From NCBI GenBank assembly GCA_002316385.1, contig DCDL01000041.1, positions 8,243 to 48,043 on the forward strand: a stretch of DNA of 39,801 nucleotides, given 5' to 3'. The DNA is from Clostridium sp. UBA1056 (GTDB taxonomy: Bacteria; Bacillota; Clostridia; Clostridiales; Clostridiaceae). The notes beneath the pieces were generated by a model. It was not told the origin of the DNA. It made no database searches and saw nothing but the letters and a program-made list of their open reading frames with translations. Each line of letters begins with the position of its first letter. Position 1 is the first letter of the stretch. This document shows positions 17,423-26,223 of the stretch, piece after piece. A program made the translations under genes and the position numbers.

Positions 17423-18398
17423 AAACTATTTAGACAATATATTTTCAAGTTTACCAAAGTCCGTGGAGATTATAAAAATGAAAGAAGAATTACTTTTAAA
17501 TATGGAAGATAAGTATAATGAACTTAGAGAAAGTGGTAAGACAGAAAATGAAGCTATTGGTGTTGTAATTTCTGAGTTTGGAAATATTGATGAGCTAATA
17601 AAGGAACTTGGCATTAATACTACAACAAGAGAAATAGAAGATATTCCAACTATTACAATGGAAGAAGCAGAAAATTATATGAAGGATAAGATTAAGTATG
17701 GTAAAGCCATTGCTATTGGAGTTGTTTTATGTATTCTAGCACCAGCAATGTTAATGTTCACTCATAGTCTTATAGTGGATGGTATTTTTGGTACGAATAT
17801 TGCAATAGATGTTTTAGAAGGACTTAGTATTATACCATTATGTATTTTAGTAGCTATTGCTGTTGGCCTATTTATCTATGCTGGTACTAAACTTGATAAG
17901 TATAAGTATTTAGAAGAAGATTTTATACTTCCATTACATGTAGAACAAAGGGTTAAGAATCTAAAACAAGAATTTGCGCCAACTTTCACTAGATCAACCA
18001 TAGTGGGTGTCATACTTTGTGTATTATCACCTATTGCATTAATTGTTTTATCAGCATTGGGTGGGTATAATGACGACAAATTATCTTCCTATGGAGTAAT
18101 TGTATTATTAATCATGGTAGCTGTTGCAGTATTTACATTTATAAGAATTGGAAGTATAAATAATAGCTATAGTATACTTTTACAAATTGAAGAATACTCC
18201 CAAAAGGGTAAAGAAAACAACAAGGTAATAGGTGCTGTTGCAGCAATTGTATGGCCACTTGCCACAGCTACATTTTTAATTTGGGGCTTAGGATTTGGAG
18301 CATGGCATATTTGCTGGATTGTATTTCCTGTTACAGGAGTACTTTTTGGGGCTTTTAGTGGAGCATATTCCATAATAAAGAATGATGATAAAAAATAG
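17409..18398 (+). CDS. HAAS-domain (DUF1700-like) membrane protein, PadR partner
   Basis: A 329-residue protein. Residues 1-75 form the cytosolic helical HAAS/DUF1700-type domain (ELLLNMEDKYNELRESGKTE, EFGNIDELIKELG). Six hydrophobic helices follow, in what looks like a duplicated unit: GVVLCILAPAMLMF in the first half and GVILCVLSPIALIV in the second. Such proteins accompany PadR regulators and are thought to sense or transmit envelope signals; the mechanism is not settled. AAGGAG at 17394-17399 fits ATG 17409 better than ATG 17403. It overlaps padR and ends in a strong hairpin. Confidence 0.88.
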   Translation: METIKNYLDNIFSSLPKSVEIIKMKEELLLNMEDKYNELRESGKTENEAIGVVISEFGNIDELIKELGINTTTREIEDIPTITMEEAENYMKDKIKYGKAIAIGVVLCILAPAMLMFTHSLIVDGIFGTNIAIDVLEGLSIIPLCILVAIAVGLFIYAGTKLDKYKYLEEDFILPLHVEQRVKNLKQEFAPTFTRSTIVGVILCVLSPIALIVLSALGGYNDDKLSSYGVIVLLIMVAVAVFTFIRIGSINNSYSILLQIEEYSQKGKENNKVIGAVAAIVWPLATATFLIWGLGFGAWHICWIVFPVTGVLFGAFSGAYSIIKNDDKK

Positions 18399-18410
18399 AT
18401 CTAATAATAT

Positions 18411-18450
18411 AAACAGCAAGTCGAAAATTAAAATTTCGGCTTGCTGTTTA
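18411..18450 (+). terminator. Terminator after the padR operon
   Basis: AAACAGCAAG (18411-18420) pairs with CTTGCTGTTT (18440-18449), extended inward by CGAAA/TTTCG. The stem is about 16 bp with a T-rich but interrupted tail. Confidence 0.75.
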
Positions 18451-18546
18451 TTATAATTTAAAAACATTTTTAGATTTTACATTATGTTTTATATAGTTGG
18501 AGTATAATATAGAGAGAAATAGATTATATAAGTTAAGAGGTACATT

Positions 18547-19506
18547 ATGGATGATATAAAAAAGTTATTTGATTTAAATATAGGATTAGTATTATCAGGT
18601 GGTGGCGCCAAAGGAGCTTATGAGGCTGGAATATTTAAAGCTCTTTGGGAATTAGATATAATAAGGAGAGTTTCAGTTGTATCAGGTACATCTATTGGTA
18701 CAATAAATAGCCTAATGCTGTCTATGAATAATAACAGTATAATGGATGAAAGTTGGTCAAGCCTTACTTATTCTAGATTTATTAATCATGAGAGTCTTGC
18801 AAGAAATTTAAAGATTTCTCAATTAATTAAAAAGGCTAAGAATATTAAGCATATGGGGAAGGAACAAAAATTTAATGAATTGCTTAAAGTAAGTGACATA
18901 GGATTACTTTCTCAAAGTGGCATACGACAATTTATTGAAGAGTACGTTGATTTTAAAGTTATTAAAGAATCAAAAAAAATTCTTTATGCATGTGCTTATA
19001 ATATAGACTTAGATGCTCCAGAGTATTTTAAGTTAAATGACTATGAAGATGAGGAGCTTATAGATATTGTCCTTGCTTCTTGTGCAGTACCATTTATTTT
19101 TAAACCTATAGACATTGACGAATATAGGTATGCAGATGGAGGAATAAACAATCCACAATATGTTTATCAAAATGCAGATAATGTACCAATAGCTCCGCTT
19201 AAAAACCATAATTGTGATGTTATTATAGTTGTACATTTATCCTACAAGCAACAATTAGATAAAAAGGGATTTGAAAATTATAACATTATTGAAATATACC
19301 CATCCATGCACTTAGAAACAATAAGTGGAATAGGTACAGTTAATATAATGCATAGTACATTAAATCAACATATAGAATTAGGATATCGTGATGGACTTTC
19401 AATTCTATCACCGATGATAATAGATATGATGAAGGGAAAGTCACTAAAAAATTTAATTGAGAAGCATGAAGAATACAATAGAGAACTGCTTAGTGGTAAG
19501 ATCTAA
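18547..19506 (+). CDS. Patatin-like phospholipase (RssA/YlbK type)
   Basis: A 319-residue hydrolase. All patatin elements are present: the oxyanion loop SGGGAKGAYEAG (17-28), the nucleophile elbow GTSIG with Ser49, and the DGG motif with the catalytic-dyad Asp197 (YADGGINN). No signal peptide is visible, so it is probably cytosolic or membrane-associated and acts on acyl lipids. The start has AAGAGGT just upstream. It is monocistronic, and the following 230 bases before the methyltransferase gene hold nothing I can name. Confidence 0.93.
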   Translation: MDDIKKLFDLNIGLVLSGGGAKGAYEAGIFKALWELDIIRRVSVVSGTSIGTINSLMLSMNNNSIMDESWSSLTYSRFINHESLARNLKISQLIKKAKNIKHMGKEQKFNELLKVSDIGLLSQSGIRQFIEEYVDFKVIKESKKILYACAYNIDLDAPEYFKLNDYEDEELIDIVLASCAVPFIFKPIDIDEYRYADGGINNPQYVYQNADNVPIAPLKNHNCDVIIVVHLSYKQQLDKKGFENYNIIEIYPSMHLETISGIGTVNIMHSTLNQHIELGYRDGLSILSPMIIDMMKGKSLKNLIEKHEEYNRELLSGKI

Positions 19507-19753
19507 AGAAAGACAATTTATGTAGCTTATTTTATCTCAATTGCTTTGCATCTCATTTTTTCTTTTTTAAAAGGTATATATTTTTTATTTGAAAATAATG
19601 CTATGTTTATTTATCGGACTGGACTGAATTGGGACTCCATATACTGTCATGATATAATAATATTGGATTACATTCTATAATATGTATGGTACTATTGTGA
19701 TAGGAAATATGAGTAGAAATTTCAGGTTTAAATAGTAAAATTATGGGGGTAAC

Positions 19754-20578
19754 ATGGATAAGAATAAAAATAAATTAATAGAGCTTTGGGATAAAGTAGC
19801 ATTGAATTTTGGTAGTATAGGTCCAAGATATTGGGATAGATTAGTTGAATTATCTCATATAGAAGAAGGAAATTATGTATTAGATATTGGCATGGGAAGA
19901 GGAGCATCTTTATTTCCAGCAAGAGAAAAAGTAGGACATGCTGGACAGGTTATAGGTATAGATATTTCGGGAATTATGGTAAGAACTACTAAAGAGAAAA
20001 TTATAAAAGAAAATATAAAAGATATAGAAGTAATTCAGATGGATACAGAAAAATTAAATTTTCCCAAGGAATATTTTCATAATATAGTCTCTGGATTTAG
20101 TATAGGAAATGTAGCTCATAATAGGATGGCATTAAAGAATATATTGAAAGTTTTAAAAAAACAAGGAGAAATAGCATTTAGCTTTTGGGGTATACAGAAA
20201 GATCAAAAATGGTTAGACCATATAACAAATGAATTTTTACCTTCAAATAATTCTAAAGCTGTAGAAGATGATGCTACAAGTGAATCAATTATATTAAATA
20301 CTGTAGAAGGAGTAAGTAGATTTTTAGAGAATTTAGGATTAAATGATATAACAGCTTATGAGGAAGAAAATAGAGTGATTTATTTAAATGCAAATCAATG
20401 GTGGAATGAAATGTGGAACAATGCTGCAAGAGGTATTTTTGAGAATATACAAAAACTTGGAAACGATAAATTTGAAGAATACCAAGAGAAAGTTAACCAA
20501 GGGTTAAGAGCCTATGAGAGTGATGAAGGTATATGCTTTAATATGAATGTGATATATGCTTATGGAATAAAGGAATAG
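19754..20578 (+). CDS. Class I SAM-dependent methyltransferase (UbiE-like)
   Basis: A 274-residue methyltransferase. Motif I is VLDIGMGRGAS (42-52), the acidic residue at the end of strand 2 lies in VIGIDIS (67-73), and motif II-like IEVIQMDTEKLNFP follows. The pattern is that of UbiE/MenG-type small-molecule methyltransferases, but the substrate half (100-274) is not one I recognise. ATGGGGGTAAC precedes ATG 19754. It is monocistronic. Remnant sequence of unknown origin follows. Confidence 0.85.
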   Translation: MDKNKNKLIELWDKVALNFGSIGPRYWDRLVELSHIEEGNYVLDIGMGRGASLFPAREKVGHAGQVIGIDISGIMVRTTKEKIIKENIKDIEVIQMDTEKLNFPKEYFHNIVSGFSIGNVAHNRMALKNILKVLKKQGEIAFSFWGIQKDQKWLDHITNEFLPSNNSKAVEDDATSESIILNTVEGVSRFLENLGLNDITAYEEENRVIYLNANQWWNEMWNNAARGIFENIQKLGNDKFEEYQEKVNQGLRAYESDEGICFNMNVIYAYGIKE

Positions 20579-21501
20579 AATGGGAATTAAAATGAATTTA
20601 GAATATAAAATCATAGGATAAAAGAAGTAGTTTTAATAGATTCTACATCATTTAACTTTAAGAAGGTATATAATCCTCATATACCAGCTATGAACTTACT
20701 TATAAACATAGATAAAATGATTGAAGGAAATATTCGTAGTTCAGAATGAGAAATAAAAGATTTATTTTAGAATTATTTAAGTGAAACACATATGAGTAAA
20801 TTAATCCCTTGGAAATTAATTATTATATTCTAAGGGGTTTCTACATTTGTTTCAAAAGATAGACTAATTTAGTTGGATTATTTATTTAATACTTCCTAAA
20901 TGTGTAAGAAAATTTAAATTAGCATAGACTACTAAAATCCAAAGGATATAAAGTAAATGTTTTAGAATGGAAGTAATAAATAAGTAATCGATAAGTAGAT
21001 TTTAGCTACTACTTATTAGTTGCTTGAAGAGGCAACTTTGATTAAAAATTAGGTCAGGTTTACTTTACAACACACATGATGTAAAATATATCAATAAATT
21101 GAATAAATAAGTAAGACTTATAATAAATTTTATAATTTGATTTTTATCAATGTAAAAATTTGATGATGCTAACTAGATTTTACGTTAAACTTGTAATAAA
21201 TAATAAAAAAATTGTTGTAAAATTCCAAGTCGCATAATATAATATGTCAGATATGCTACATTGGATGATAAGATTTATTACACTAGACTATGTTTATTTA
21301 TTAGAAGTTTAGCTAATAAGTGTTAATAATGCAGATTCAATTTTATAGATAAATATATGGAAGGATTAAATAGTTATTTTGGTGTATTAAAGAGCAAATA
21401 ATTATTAAATTATAGTAATTTTAATCACTAGCATAGACACAACTTGTAAATGATTGAACTAATTATTGAAAGCTGACAGTATATCAAAGGGGGATAAAAT
21501 T
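20579..21501. other. Gene-poor region with possible decayed reading frames
   Basis: More than 900 bases without an intact gene. One stretch (about 20622-20748) reads KEVVLIDSTSFNFKKVYNPH and then a PAMNLLINIDKMIEGN-type segment before a TGA, without a proper start. It may be a remnant of a coding gene I cannot identify. Hairpins occur at 20803-20840, about 20978-21006 and 21015-21036. I tested the last two against c-di-GMP and other common riboswitch cores and saw no match. Confidence 0.4.
20803..20840 (+). terminator. Possible terminator downstream of the methyltransferase
   Basis: AATCCCTTGGAA (20803-20814) pairs imperfectly with TTCTAAGGGGTTT (20828-20840), with outer arms GAAACA/TGTTTC. 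The T-tract is short. It lies about 225 bp after the stop codon. Confidence 0.5.
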
Positions 21502-23505
21502 ATGAAAGTGAAAAAGCTTAAATTACAGAGCATTAGATTTAAACTTGTAGCTATATTATTACTAATTTGTTTAGTTCCAGTTGCTGTAATGGGTGCTACC
21601 ATATATTTGAAATCTAAATCGACTCTAAGAAGTAAACTTGAAATTACAAGTAAACAAACAATCCTAGAGGTAAACAGAGGAATAGATAATTATTTTAAAG
21701 GAGTATCTAATTTAGTTGAGTTAATTTCTAATAATATAGATATAAAAGCAATAGATGAAAATAAAGAGCATTTTGAATTTGGAAAGGTACTGCTAGCTGA
21801 CATAAAAAATGTAGATAAAGATATTATTACTATACATATTGCTACAGAGAAAGGAAGCTATTATGCTTGTCCAGAGGAGAGGATGGATTCTAATTTTGAT
21901 TATAAGTCAAGACCATGGTACAAGTTAGCTATGGAGAATAAAGGAGAAATGGTTGTTACGGAGCCCTTTGTAAGCATTATAGATGGAAGAAATGTTGTGA
22001 CTATTGCAAAGACAATAGAAGAAAATAATAAAGTAATTGGGGTAGCTGCTGTTAGTATTGATCTTGAAGGTCTTTCAAATAATTTATCAGAAATTAAAGT
22101 AGGAGATGCTGGTTACATGTATATATCAGATGCTAATGGCGTTTTAGTTTCACATCCTAATAAAGAAATAATAGGTACTAATGAGGCGGCTAAGCTCTCA
22201 GTCTGGAAGGAGATAAGTTCAAATGGAGAAGGATTTATTGAGTATGATTTTTATGGGAAGCGTAAGTTTGCTGTTTACAGTACAAGTGGATTAACAGGTT
22301 GGAAAATAGTAGCTTCTTTAGATAATAAAGAATTGATAAATGATACGAAGAACATTCAAAATATAACTATCATGACTTTAGGAGTAATCGCAATAATCGC
22401 AATAATAGTGTCTTTGATACTTAGTACTGCCATATCAAAAGATATAAATAAATTATTGGTAGCCTTTAATAAAGTTAAGGGTGGAGACTTAAGAGCTAAA
22501 GTTAATATAAAGTCAAAGGATGAATTTAAAAAGTTAGGTGAAGACTTTAATGAGATGATAGAAAATGTATCAGCTTTAATTAAAAGTGTTAACGAATCTT
22601 CTAATACTGTTTTAGAGACTTCATCAAATCTATCTATTATGTCTGAGGAGACAAGTACTTCAATAAGTGAGGTAGCAAGAGCTATTACAGATGTATCTAG
22701 TGGAGCTATTGAGCAAGCTAATAGCGCTCAAGATGGAGCTACAAGTATAATAGAGTTATCAGATAATCTAAATCTACTAAATAAAGCTACTGAAGCTATA
22801 GGGTTAGTTTATGAAAATACTAATAACCTATCAAGTAAAGGGTTAAAGATGGTAGGAACCCTTATAGAAAAATCTAATGATACTAAAGTTTCAACTACTA
22901 AGGTATCAGATTTAGTTAGAGAAATGGAAGAGAGCATAGGTAAAATAAATGCTGTATCAGATACTATCTCGCAAATTACGGAGCAAACTAATTTACTTTC
23001 TCTTAATGCATCTATTGAAGCAGCTAGAGCAGGTGAAGCTGGTAGAGGGTTTGCAGTAGTAGCTGAAGAGATTAGAAAATTAGCGGAGCAATCAAAGGAC
23101 TCTACAACGGAAATTAAAAAGATAGTGGATGATATAAAGGTTAAAACTAAGGTTGCTGTAGTAGCTATTAAGGATACTGGAACGATAGTAGAGGAACAAG
23201 AAGTTGTAGTTGATCAAGCAAAATCCGTATTTAATGATATAATGTCAGGTGTTGATGATTTAATAAGTAAAGTTAGTGAAATTAGAGATTATATAGTTGT
23301 TATTAACGAAAAGAAGGAAAATGTAGTAACTCAGATAGAAAGTATATCATCTATATCACAAGAGACTGCTGCATCTTCAGAAGAGGTTACTGCATCAACG
23401 GAGGAAGTAATAAGTATCAGCGAGGAGCTTACAGTTCATGCTAATGAGTTGCAGCAGATGTCCGAAAATCTAAAAGTAATGATAAATACTTTTAAATTTG
23501 AATAA
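21502..23505 (+). CDS. Methyl-accepting chemotaxis protein with dCache sensor
   Basis: A 667-residue chemoreceptor. One membrane helix lies at about 13-35, then a periplasm-side dCache domain (40-285; SRPWYKLA, DGRNVVTIAKT, GVAAVSIDLEGL), a second helix at about 287-310, a HAMP domain (310-362), and a long coiled-coil signalling domain with the invariant hairpin tip LLSLNASIEAARAGEAGRGF near 497-516. It signals to CheA/CheW. The ligand is unknown: the RPWY and final Asp of amino-acid-binding dCache domains are present, but the usual PY.D position reads PFVS. ATG 21502 has AAAGGGGGAT at a good distance; TTG 21466 further upstream has no support. No che genes are nearby. Confidence 0.94.
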   Translation: MKVKKLKLQSIRFKLVAILLLICLVPVAVMGATIYLKSKSTLRSKLEITSKQTILEVNRGIDNYFKGVSNLVELISNNIDIKAIDENKEHFEFGKVLLADIKNVDKDIITIHIATEKGSYYACPEERMDSNFDYKSRPWYKLAMENKGEMVVTEPFVSIIDGRNVVTIAKTIEENNKVIGVAAVSIDLEGLSNNLSEIKVGDAGYMYISDANGVLVSHPNKEIIGTNEAAKLSVWKEISSNGEGFIEYDFYGKRKFAVYSTSGLTGWKIVASLDNKELINDTKNIQNITIMTLGVIAIIAIIVSLILSTAISKDINKLLVAFNKVKGGDLRAKVNIKSKDEFKKLGEDFNEMIENVSALIKSVNESSNTVLETSSNLSIMSEETSTSISEVARAITDVSSGAIEQANSAQDGATSIIELSDNLNLLNKATEAIGLVYENTNNLSSKGLKMVGTLIEKSNDTKVSTTKVSDLVREMEESIGKINAVSDTISQITEQTNLLSLNASIEAARAGEAGRGFAVVAEEIRKLAEQSKDSTTEIKKIVDDIKVKTKVAVVAIKDTGTIVEEQEVVVDQAKSVFNDIMSGVDDLISKVSEIRDYIVVINEKKENVVTQIESISSISQETAASSEEVTASTEEVISISEELTVHANELQQMSENLKVMINTFKFE

Positions 23506-23531
23506 GTTATATAATATTTAGTCACTTTTAT

Positions 23532-23578
23532 AATAAGAGAAGGAATTACAGTATGTACTGTATTCCTTCTTATTTTTT
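23532..23578 (+). terminator. Strong terminator after the MCP gene
   Basis: A long stem (AAGAGAAGGAATTACAGTA against TACTGTATTCCTTCTT, one bulge) has a tiny loop and is followed by ATTTTTT. A clear intrinsic terminator. Confidence 0.88.
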
Positions 23579-23579
23579 A

Positions 23580-24178
23580 TGAGAATTATTAATTAATATA
23601 TATAGCACCTTACAAAGATATATACTTAGTTATATATGGAGCATTTTAACATTTTAAAAAGTTATAAAGGAAAATATCTAACTATTTAACATTTTAATAA
23701 GAAGTTGGAATAGGATGGTCTGTAATGATTTAACAAAGCTACAATCAATAATAGAAAGCATTTTCGAAGATATTCATAAAGATAGTGCACGTCTTTCCAA
23801 ATTTGTTAATGGCATCCTTATCTTGCAACATTGATACCAATTATTTTAATTCCATATAAAATAAATATAATTTTAAGCCTTAGATGGAAGACTAGTACTG
23901 CCTAAGGCTTAGAAACTGTATATGGTGGGACGGGGTACCGATACTAGATTTCTCTCCACTTTGAAGTAAATTAGAGGTATGGACTAGGATAAAATATTAA
24001 TACAACAGGATAAACCATAAGAAGAATAATAAAATTGAAATAGATATAGTTATTCATTTAGATGATTGTGTAGAAGATATAAAATTAATAGAAAGTAATT
24101 GAGAGGAACTTAGAAAAACTTAGAATAAATCCATAAATCTAGGTAAAAATACTATTGACTACTGACGGAGGTGTATTT
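23580..24178. other. Gene-poor region of decayed coding sequence
   Basis: About 600 bases without an intact gene. A fragment near 23723-23835 reads VCNDLTKLQSIIESIFEDIH before a stop and belongs to no family I recognise. A TAAGCCTTAG/CTAAGGCTTA hairpin lies at about 23875-23910, followed by an unusually G-rich patch (23922-23938). The end of the region is the clearer pseudogene at 24001-24165. Confidence 0.45.
24001..24165 (+). pseudogene. C-terminal remnant of an unidentified gene
   Basis: A coherent frame (NNKIEIDIVIHLDDCVEDIK, then LIESN) is broken by TGA 24100 and TAG 24121, resumes as NKSINLGKNTIDY and ends at TGA 24163. The amphipathic, charged pattern and continuous frame look like an eroded protein C-terminus. 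There is no start codon or ribosome site. Family unknown. Confidence 0.5.
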
Positions 24179-24712
24179 ATGGATATTATTAACTTTTTAC
24201 TGCATTTTATGTTCAATTTCTTCTTTTATGGATTTCTAGGATGGATAATTGAAAATTTGTTTTGCTATTGTACTAGAGGACACTTTCAAAAGGATGGATT
24301 TTTAAGTGGACCATTTAAACCTATGTATGCTATAGCTATGAGTGTTTTAGTATCATTGGAATTAGCTTTTAATATAAATATATTTTTATTAATATTGTTA
24401 TGTTTTGTAATTCCAACTATAATTGAATATATAACCGGAATAATAATGAGAAATCAGTTTAATAAAGATTACTGGGATTATTCAGAGCTTAAGTATAATT
24501 TCAAAGGAATTATATGCTTAGAATTTTCTATTTATTGGACTGTATTAAGTTTTATAGGAGTTAAATATCTACAGATACTTGTAGATGGAGCATATAGAAT
24601 AATTTATCCAATATGGCCAATTTGCGCTACTATTTTAGTGATAATTTTATTTATAGATGAAATAATTACTTTAAAAGAATTTAAAGAAAAGAGAAGAATA
24701 GCTCAAAGTTAG
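24179..24712 (+). CDS. CmpB-type putative ABC-transporter (type IV) membrane protein
   Basis: A 177-residue membrane protein with five or six hydrophobic helices. It matches the PF06541-like pattern: FLGWIIENLFCY, then GFLSGPFKPMYA, and the hallmark DYWDYSELKYNFKGIICLEF. Despite the family name its transport role is unproven and no ATPase gene is adjacent. GGAGGTG at 24167-24173 fixes ATG 24179; GTG/ATG starts further upstream lie in pseudogene sequence. A very long inverted repeat follows. Confidence 0.85.
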   Translation: MDIINFLLHFMFNFFFYGFLGWIIENLFCYCTRGHFQKDGFLSGPFKPMYAIAMSVLVSLELAFNINIFLLILLCFVIPTIIEYITGIIMRNQFNKDYWDYSELKYNFKGIICLEFSIYWTVLSFIGVKYLQILVDGAYRIIYPIWPICATILVIILFIDEIITLKEFKEKRRIAQS

Positions 24713-24750
24713 ATAAAAGCATGTTAATGATAAGTGTTTAGACATTACAT

Positions 24751-24830
24751 AAGCAGGAAGTTAGAACTAAGTTAATTTACTTTATAGAGAGTACTATAAA
24801 GTAAATTAACTTAGGAAACTACCTGTTTAT
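24751..24830. repeat. 80-bp inverted repeat (possible terminator or MITE-like remnant)
   Basis: Arms 24767-24787 and 24794-24814 are perfectly complementary over 21 bp with a 6-nt loop. The pairing continues imperfectly outward (AAGCAGGAAGTT against AACTACCTGTTT), giving arms of about 37. TTTATTTTTATG follows, so it may terminate the upstream gene, but its size and A+T-rich core are unlike the other terminators here. A small inverted-repeat element is an alternative. Confidence 0.75.
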
Positions 24831-25004
24831 TTTTATGTAAATAAATAATTATATAAATCTATATAATTTATATCAAGAGAAAAAATCATTATTACAAACA
24901 AAATAAAAATAAATCTATAAATATATAGACAAAGATCAATTATAGTCGTAATATTGAAATATAGAATAATTTAAACACTATTTGATTAATGAGGAGGTAT
25001 TAGA

Positions 25005-25268
25005 ATGGAAAAAATAGATAGATTTATTGATAATGAAGGTAGAATAAAAATATGGCCAAAGAAAAAAGAAGCAAGAATTGAAATTTTAGAATATCTAGTT
25101 ACAAAATTTCAATATGATTATCTATATAGTGAGAAGGAAGTTAATAATATAATTATGAAGTGGCATACCTTTGAGGATTATTTTTTATTAAGAAGGAGTT
25201 TAATAGACTATAAGTTTTTATCTAGAAAAAGGGATGGTTCAGAATATTGGAGAAATAAGCATGAGTAA
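25005..25268 (+). CDS. Stand-alone DUF2087 protein
   Basis: An 87-residue protein that is just a DUF2087 domain: GRIKIWPKKKEARIEILEYL, YSEKEVNNII, LRRSLIDYKFLSRKRDGSEY. DUF2087 is often attached to HTH domains and is thought to take part in DNA binding. GAGGAGGT lies just upstream of ATG 25005. The next gene ends in a second copy of the same domain, so the pair is paralogous and probably cotranscribed. Confidence 0.9.
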   Translation: MEKIDRFIDNEGRIKIWPKKKEARIEILEYLVTKFQYDYLYSEKEVNNIIMKWHTFEDYFLLRRSLIDYKFLSRKRDGSEYWRNKHE

Positions 25269-25296
25269 TGATAGAATAGATGAAAAGGAGAGAAAA

Positions 25297-26115
25297 ATGA
25301 AAAGCTCTGTAACAAAAAATGAGGATATAAAAAAAGATGTAGAATCAGATATAAAGTTCAATGAAATATTTTGGAGCGCAAGCATCGGTGATTTAAAAAA
25401 TGGATATTCTCAAGAAGGGGATACTATTAGATGCTTGATTTGTGGTAAAGCATTTCAGCTTGGTAAAATATATAGGATAGACGAAGAATTCTATGAATCA
25501 TGGAAAGCGGTACAGCTACATATTCAAGATGCTCATAATTCAATGCTTGAATATCTTCTAGATATGAATGGAAGTTTCATTGGTGTTTCAGAGGTGCAGA
25601 GACAAGTGTTAAAGCTTTTCGCACAAGGGATATCTGACAAAGAAATAGCTAATAGATTAGGAGTTACTACATCTACTATAAGAAATCATCGTTATAAGCT
25701 AAGAGAAAAAGAAAAACAGGCAAAGCTATATTTAACAATGATGGAGTTATTATCTAAAAGTATTAATAATAAAATAACTAGTCTAGATAAGGAAGTTATT
25801 TGTGATGCTCATAAGACGGCAACTACTTTAGATGATAGATTTAATATAACTGATGCGGAAAAGCTTCAAGTTATACAAAATTATATGAATGAAAATGGAA
25901 GCTTAAAAACTTATCCATCTAAAGAAAAGAAAAAGATTATAGTTTTGGAGCAAATAATGAGAAACTTTACGATAGGCAAAATTTATTCAGAGAAAGAAAT
26001 AAATAGAATAATATCTAGGATATATGAAGACTATGCTACTATAAGAAGAGCACTTATTGAATATGGATTTCTAAGTAGATCTAATGATTGTAAAAATTAT
26101 TGGGTTAAGGAATAG
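25297..26115 (+). CDS. LuxR-type HTH regulator with zinc-finger-like N-terminus and DUF2087
   Basis: A 272-residue regulator. The N-terminal part has C46xxC49 (CLICGKAF) and H75/H80 (LHIQDAH), a plausible zinc site. Residues 95-137 form a LuxR-type HTH (VLKLFAQGISDKEIANRLGV, then TIRNHRYKLREKEK). The C-terminal 85 residues are a DUF2087 domain (YSEKEINRIISRI, RRALIEYGFLSR), paralogous to the preceding gene. AAGGAG at 25285-25290 is 6 nt from ATG 25297; ATG 25261, which overlaps the previous gene, is the other possible start. Target genes are unknown. Confidence 0.88.
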   Translation: MKSSVTKNEDIKKDVESDIKFNEIFWSASIGDLKNGYSQEGDTIRCLICGKAFQLGKIYRIDEEFYESWKAVQLHIQDAHNSMLEYLLDMNGSFIGVSEVQRQVLKLFAQGISDKEIANRLGVTTSTIRNHRYKLREKEKQAKLYLTMMELLSKSINNKITSLDKEVICDAHKTATTLDDRFNITDAEKLQVIQNYMNENGSLKTYPSKEKKKIIVLEQIMRNFTIGKIYSEKEINRIISRIYEDYATIRRALIEYGFLSRSNDCKNYWVKE

Positions 26116-26223
26116 CTAATATTATAAAATGAATAAGCTATATGTTATTTATTTTAACAATACTAATACTTAATTAAGGATAAGATGTATATGAAGTAAT
26201 TTTAAAAGTATATGAGGTGGATT

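Noticed and set aside
20978..21036. Two small hairpins considered as a riboswitch before the MCP gene
   Set aside because: No match to c-di-GMP, SAM, TPP, lysine or purine riboswitch cores that I could see, and they lie about 470 bp from the start codon.
23922..23960. G-rich patch considered as a tRNA or rRNA fragment
   Set aside because: No cloverleaf, T-loop GGTTCGA-type motif or recognisable rRNA sequence.
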